A DNA stretch of 17,052 bases from Bacteroidales bacterium. Lineage in GTDB: Bacteria > Bacteroidota > Bacteroidia > Bacteroidales > SMBSF77. How positions within the stretch are numbered: position 1 is the first letter of the stretch; every line of letters begins with the position of its first letter. The notes under the pieces were generated by a model. The model had not been told where the DNA came from and made no database searches. It worked only from the letters and a program-made list of their open reading frames with translations. A program made the position numbers and the translations under genes. The stretch spans positions 1 through 17,052 of the forward strand of contig JAIOTT010000006.1 of the NCBI GenBank assembly GCA_021106655.1, written 5' to 3'. This document shows, piece by piece, positions 13,238-17,052 of the stretch.

Positions 13238-16200
13238 ATGAAAATCAGATCATTTAAGCCGGCAAACTTTGCAGTTGAAAACAGGACCACTATTTACTTT
13301 ATCACTTTATTCCTGGTAGTTTATGGTATAGTCTCATATTACACTACTCCTAAAGAGAGCTTCCCTGAAGTAGTATTCCCTTACTTCTCAGTTAGTGCGA
13401 TCTACCCCGGAACATCTCCTGCCGATATGGAGAACCTCGTAACAAGACCTATTGAAAAAGAACTGAAAAGTATTAAAGGAATAAAAGAGGTTTCAAGTAA
13501 TTCCATACAGGATTTTTCATTGATAATGATCGAATTTGAAACCAATATTGATAATGCGGTTGCATTTCAGGATGTGAAAGATGCTGTTGATAAAGCCAAA
13601 TCTGAATTGCCAACGGATTTACTGGATGATCCTGCCATTACAAAAATCGACCTGTCGGAATTTCCAATCCTCAACATTAATCTTTCCGGAGATCTTGGTC
13701 TGGTGACAATAAAATCATATGCTGATGATCTGCAGGATGAAATTGAGAGCATGCAAGAGGTCACACGTGTTGATATTGTCGGGGCTTTGGAAAGAGAGTT
13801 TCAAATCAATGTTGACCTTTATAAAATGCAAGCAGCAGGTATTAGTTTTGATGAGATTGAAAGAGCGGTAACTTTTGAAAATCTTACAATATCCGGTGGC
13901 CAACTGGAACTTGGCGGGATGGAAAGGACATTACGTATTCTGGGTGAGTTCAATAATATTGATGACCTTAAAAATATTCTGCTCAGGGATGGGATATATC
14001 TAAAGGATATTGCTGAAGTAATTGATGCATATGCCGACAGGGAAAGCTTTTCAAGACTGATGGGAGAAGATGTTATCACTCTTAATGTTATTAAAAAAAG
14101 CGGAAAGAATCTATTAAATACCATAGATAAAATAAAACTAATACTTGAAGATTTTAATGAAAGAATACCTTCTAACCTTGAAATTACAGTAACCGGTGAT
14201 AATAGTAAGATAACAAGAAATACCCTGGCCAATCTTTTCAATACTATTATTCTTGGCTTTTTGATCGTAGTTATCGTGCTTATGTTTTTTATGGGGGTTG
14301 ATAATTCACTCTTTGTTGCTATCTCTATCCCATTGTCTATCCTTATTACATTTATTGTTATTTATTTTATAGGCTATACACTGAACATGGTGGTTTTAAT
14401 GGCATTTATCATTGTTCTGGGAGTTGTAGTGGATAATTCCATTGTTGTTGTCGAGAATATTTACCGGCACTTTATGACTACAAAAGATCTTTCGATAGAA
14501 GGGGCAAGTAAAATTGGCGTTGGAGAGGTAGCAGGCCCTGTATTTTCCGGGACTATTACAACAATGGCACCATTTATTCCTCTTGCTTTCTGGCCGGGAT
14601 TGATGGGGAAATTTATGGTATATATCCCGGTTACCATTATTATAACCTTATTAGTTTCCATGCTTGTAGCCTATTTCATTAATCCTGTATTTGCTGTATC
14701 TTTTATGAAATACCGGGGTGAAAAAGGTCAGGGCATTAAGTCAAGGAATAAAGAAGTTTTGTTAGTTACAGTTATTTCTTTGGGTCTTGCTTCAATCATG
14801 TATTTATCAAAAGTTGTATTCGTTGCAAACCTTATAATATTTGTATTGTTACTTTATCTACTGGTTAAGTTTGCAATAATCCCACTGATAAAAAGATTTC
14901 AAGGAGTTGTCATACCCAAAATGATCAACGGATATAAGCGCATCATCACTTTTTTATTAAAAAGTTACTATGCTTATGTTGTTATGGGATTAACGGTATT
15001 GTTACTTTTTTTCACCTTTTTCCTGACAGGGATTTTTCCTCCAAAAATCATTCTGTTTCCTGAAGGTGATCCTGATGAAATCTGGGTTTTTATTAAAATG
15101 CCTGCCGGAACGCGTATAGAAGTTACCGATTCGCTTACAAAAATTGTTGAGGAGAGAGTTTTCGAAATTCTAGGTGATGAAAACCCTGATGTAGAGTCGG
15201 TGATTTCAAATGTTGCCGTTAATGCCGGAGAAGATGTTTTCCAACGTAGCACACAGGCAAAGCTGGCAAAAGTTACTGTCGCCTTTGTTGAATATGAATT
15301 CAGAAAAGGAATACGAACCAGCAAATATCCAGATATGATACGGGATGCTGTGAGTGAAATTCCCGGAGCAGAAATAACAGTTTCAAAGCAAAAAATGGGA
15401 CCACCAACCGGAAAACCCATCAGTATTGAAGTTAGCGGTGAAGAATTTGACAAACTTATACCAATAACCGAAAGACTCCAAAAATATATTGATTCATTAA
15501 ATGTTCCGGGCATTGAAGATCTGAAAATTGATATTGAATTAAATAATCCGGAGATACTTATTAATATTGATCGCACAAAAGCCAATAAACTTGGTATAAA
15601 ATCAGCGTATATTGGCATGATGCTACGAACTGCTCTTTTTGGTAAGGATATTTCAAAATACAGGGAGGGTGATGATGAATACGATATTAATATTCGTTTG
15701 CAGAAAAAATTCCGCGATAACCTCCAAACATTAATGAATATTAGGCTTCTTGTCCCCGGAGGGGATAATGGAGGTGTTAAGGAGATCCCTATCACTGCTG
15801 TAGCAGATATCAGCTACTCATCCTCTTACGGAGGGATAATCAGAAAAGACCATAAGCGAGTGATAACTTTATCTTCCAATGTTTTATCAGGATATAATGC
15901 TAATGAAATAGTACAGCAATTAAAAAAGCATACCGATAATTTCGTTCTTGAAGATGGTTATGAAGCAGTTTTTACAGGTGAACAGGAAGAACAAAGTGAG
16001 AATTCTAACTTTCTTATGAATGCCTTTATACTTGCGGTGCTCCTGATATTGATGATTTTGATAATTCAGTTCAATTCAATTGCAAAACCTTTGATCATTC
16101 TTGTGCAAATATTATTCAGCCTTATAGGAGTATTACTGGGTACAATAATTTTCGGACTTGATATTTCAATAATAATGACCGGTATGGGTATTATTGCTGT

Positions 16201-16552
16201 TGGTGGTATTGTTGTGAAGAATGCTATCATACTAATTGATTATACTGACATAATTATTGCAAAAGGAGGAGATAAAAAGCAAGCAATAATTACTGCTGGG
16301 TCTGTACGTTTGACGCCTGTATTATTAACAGCTTCCTCAACTATTTTAGGATTATTACCACTTGCCATTGGAATGAACATTGATTTTCCGGGATTATTTA
16401 CAGATTTTGATCCAAATATTTATTTTGGAGGTAGTAGTGCAATATTCTGGAAACCCCTGGCATGGACTATTATTTTCGGACTTAGTTTCGCTACATTCCT
16501 CACTTTGATAGTTGTTCCGTCGATGTATTATAAATTTTGTGAGCGAAAGTGA
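13238..16552 (+). CDS. RND efflux pump, inner-membrane permease (AcrB/HAE1-like) with predicted extra helix pair
   Basis: This 1104-residue protein belongs to the RND superfamily (ACR_tran). TM1 is at about 12-30, followed by the periplasmic porter domain with FPEVVFPYFSVSAIYPGTSP. TM2-TM6 run from about 333 to 490, a second periplasmic half from about 600 to 920, and TM8-TM12 from about 927. The proton relay shows Asp399 in TM4 (GVVVDNSIVVVEN), but the second acid of the usual D-D pair is Asn400. Lys994 in TM10 (GGIVVKNAIILIDYTD) is present. Between TM6 and TM7, residues 507-523 and 526-551 form two strongly hydrophobic stretches not present in AcrB, which suggests 14 rather than 12 helices. 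It completes a tripartite pump with the two preceding gene products. Substrates are unknown; drug, detergent or lipid-type compounds are most likely for this subfamily. It is read from the operon promoter; no promoter was seen in the gap before it. Confidence 0.95.
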   Translation: MKIRSFKPANFAVENRTTIYFITLFLVVYGIVSYYTTPKESFPEVVFPYFSVSAIYPGTSPADMENLVTRPIEKELKSIKGIKEVSSNSIQDFSLIMIEFETNIDNAVAFQDVKDAVDKAKSELPTDLLDDPAITKIDLSEFPILNINLSGDLGLVTIKSYADDLQDEIESMQEVTRVDIVGALEREFQINVDLYKMQAAGISFDEIERAVTFENLTISGGQLELGGMERTLRILGEFNNIDDLKNILLRDGIYLKDIAEVIDAYADRESFSRLMGEDVITLNVIKKSGKNLLNTIDKIKLILEDFNERIPSNLEITVTGDNSKITRNTLANLFNTIILGFLIVVIVLMFFMGVDNSLFVAISIPLSILITFIVIYFIGYTLNMVVLMAFIIVLGVVVDNSIVVVENIYRHFMTTKDLSIEGASKIGVGEVAGPVFSGTITTMAPFIPLAFWPGLMGKFMVYIPVTIIITLLVSMLVAYFINPVFAVSFMKYRGEKGQGIKSRNKEVLLVTVISLGLASIMYLSKVVFVANLIIFVLLLYLLVKFAIIPLIKRFQGVVIPKMINGYKRIITFLLKSYYAYVVMGLTVLLLFFTFFLTGIFPPKIILFPEGDPDEIWVFIKMPAGTRIEVTDSLTKIVEERVFEILGDENPDVESVISNVAVNAGEDVFQRSTQAKLAKVTVAFVEYEFRKGIRTSKYPDMIRDAVSEIPGAEITVSKQKMGPPTGKPISIEVSGEEFDKLIPITERLQKYIDSLNVPGIEDLKIDIELNNPEILINIDRTKANKLGIKSAYIGMMLRTALFGKDISKYREGDDEYDINIRLQKKFRDNLQTLMNIRLLVPGGDNGGVKEIPITAVADISYSSSYGGIIRKDHKRVITLSSNVLSGYNANEIVQQLKKHTDNFVLEDGYEAVFTGEQEEQSENSNFLMNAFILAVLLILMILIIQFNSIAKPLIILVQILFSLIGVLLGTIIFGLDISIIMTGMGIIAVGGIVVKNAIILIDYTDIIIAKGGDKKQAIITAGSVRLTPVLLTASSTILGLLPLAIGMNIDFPGLFTDFDPNIYFGGSSAIFWKPLAWTIIFGLSFATFLTLIVVPSMYYKFCERK

Positions 16553-16563
16553 TTTGATTAATA

Positions 16564-16594
16564 TTTGATTTATTCCAATATTTCCATATTTTTG
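16564..16594 (+). promoter_or_regulatory. Perfect-consensus Bacteroidota promoter of the FKBP-type isomerase gene
   Basis: TTTG (16564-16567), exactly 19 bases, then TATTTTTG (16587-16594) match TTTG-N19-TAnnTTTG. Transcription should begin near 16600, leaving a leader of about 45 bases. The gene therefore starts its own transcript after the efflux operon. Confidence 0.75.
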
Positions 16595-16643
16595 TATCAA
16601 GTTAATTATATTTAAACAATTAGATAAATTAAAGATTTTGACC

Positions 16644-17052
16644 ATGAAGAAAATTGTTCCATTTTTAATTATGTCGTTATTATTAGGATTAATGACAGCT
16701 TGTGTTAATGATGCAGGAAAAATTGATAATACAAAAATTGTTAATAATAAAGACTCTCTTAGCTATACTCTTGGAGTTAATATCGGGAATGACTTTAAGA
16801 CTCAGGATGTTGAAATAAACACTGATGTTTTTGCAAAAGGTCTTAAAGATGGAATAAGCGGGGAATATGATTTTTCGGATTCAGTTCTTGTTGAAATACT
16901 TAACGATTTTCAACTAATTATGAACGATAAATTCCAGCAGGAGCAGGCTGTTGCAATTGAACAAAATAAAATTGAAGGAGCAAAGTTCCTAAGCGAAAAC
17001 AAAGAGACTCAAGGTGTAATAACATTACCGGGAGGCTTACAATATAAAGTGA
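16644..17052 (+). CDS. FKBP-type peptidyl-prolyl isomerase lipoprotein, N-terminal part (cut by window end)
   Basis: The frame from the ATG at 16644 stays open to the window edge (136 codons). It starts MKKIVPFLIMSLLLGLMTAC, a lipoprotein signal with Cys20 as the lipid site. The mature part matches the helical dimerisation domain of FkpA/Mip-type isomerases: DSLSYTLGVNIGNDFK, then DVFAKGLKDGISG, a long Gln/Glu-rich helix, GAKFLSENKETQGV and LPGGLQYKV leading into the catalytic FKBP domain. That domain is outside the window, so activity cannot be judged. The protein would be a lipid-anchored envelope folding helper. It has its own promoter and is not clearly linked to the efflux genes. Confidence 0.88.
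   Translation, partial: MKKIVPFLIMSLLLGLMTACVNDAGKIDNTKIVNNKDSLSYTLGVNIGNDFKTQDVEINTDVFAKGLKDGISGEYDFSDSVLVEILNDFQLIMNDKFQQEQAVAIEQNKIEGAKFLSENKETQGVITLPGGLQYKV

Noticed and set aside
13819..14241. Minus-strand open frame (140 codons) under the RND gene
   Set aside because: It is a shadow of the pump coding sequence; no signal, motif or promoter supports it.
14974..15795. Long minus-strand open frame (273 codons) under the RND gene
   Set aside because: It is antisense to a certain RND gene, its translation is Ser/Ile-rich with no domain pattern, and it arises from the codon usage of the real gene.

Overview
This is a low-GC window, almost certainly from a member of the Bacteroidota (probably Bacteroidia/Bacteroidales-like). 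The evidence is a type IX secretion C-terminal sorting domain on the first protein, Bacteroidota-type promoters (TTTG, 19-base spacer, TAnnTTTG), starts with AT-rich leaders and mostly no Shine-Dalgarno sequence, and gene families typical of that phylum. No tRNA, rRNA, CRISPR array, transposase or phage gene was seen.

Layout. (1) 1-2658, plus strand: the 3' part of a large secreted protein. It holds the tail of a gingipain-like C25 peptidase domain, an Ig-like module, a beta-sandwich module, a tandem duplicated domain, two ASPM/HYDIN-like Ig modules and a T9SS sorting tail. (2) 2758-4408, minus strand: an ECF sigma factor and an overlapping membrane anti-sigma factor with a zinc-finger N terminus and a periplasmic TPR end. 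(3) 4812-6794, plus strand, divergent from the sigma operon: a YfbK-type VWA protein with an N-terminal carboxypeptidase-regulatory-like domain. (4) 6956-9127: an exported M1-like metallopeptidase with a non-canonical active site. (5) 9372-16552: an apparent five-gene operon with two tandem paralogous TetR regulators, a TolC-like outer-membrane channel, a lipoprotein adaptor and an RND pump. It lies behind a perfect-consensus promoter. (6) 16644 to the window end: the N-terminal part of an FKBP-type peptidyl-prolyl isomerase lipoprotein with its own perfect-consensus promoter.

How the genes fit together. The sigma/anti-sigma pair is a classic envelope-signal relay, and the divergent VWA protein is a plausible target or partner. 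The TetR-TolC-adaptor-RND block is a self-regulated tripartite efflux system; the doubling of the regulator and a predicted extra pair of membrane helices in the pump set it apart. Several gaps contain short word-like direct or inverted repeats that differ from gap to gap (CTTTGTG-type, AATGACTAAAAT-type, GAAATTAGAAA-type).

I see no clear evidence of a wholly new multi-gene system. The best leads are the paired TetR regulators, the M1-like enzyme with an altered GxMEN site, the RND helix insertion, the sigma/anti-sigma/VWA cluster, and the intergenic repeat families. All family assignments come from reading motifs by eye; no database search was run.
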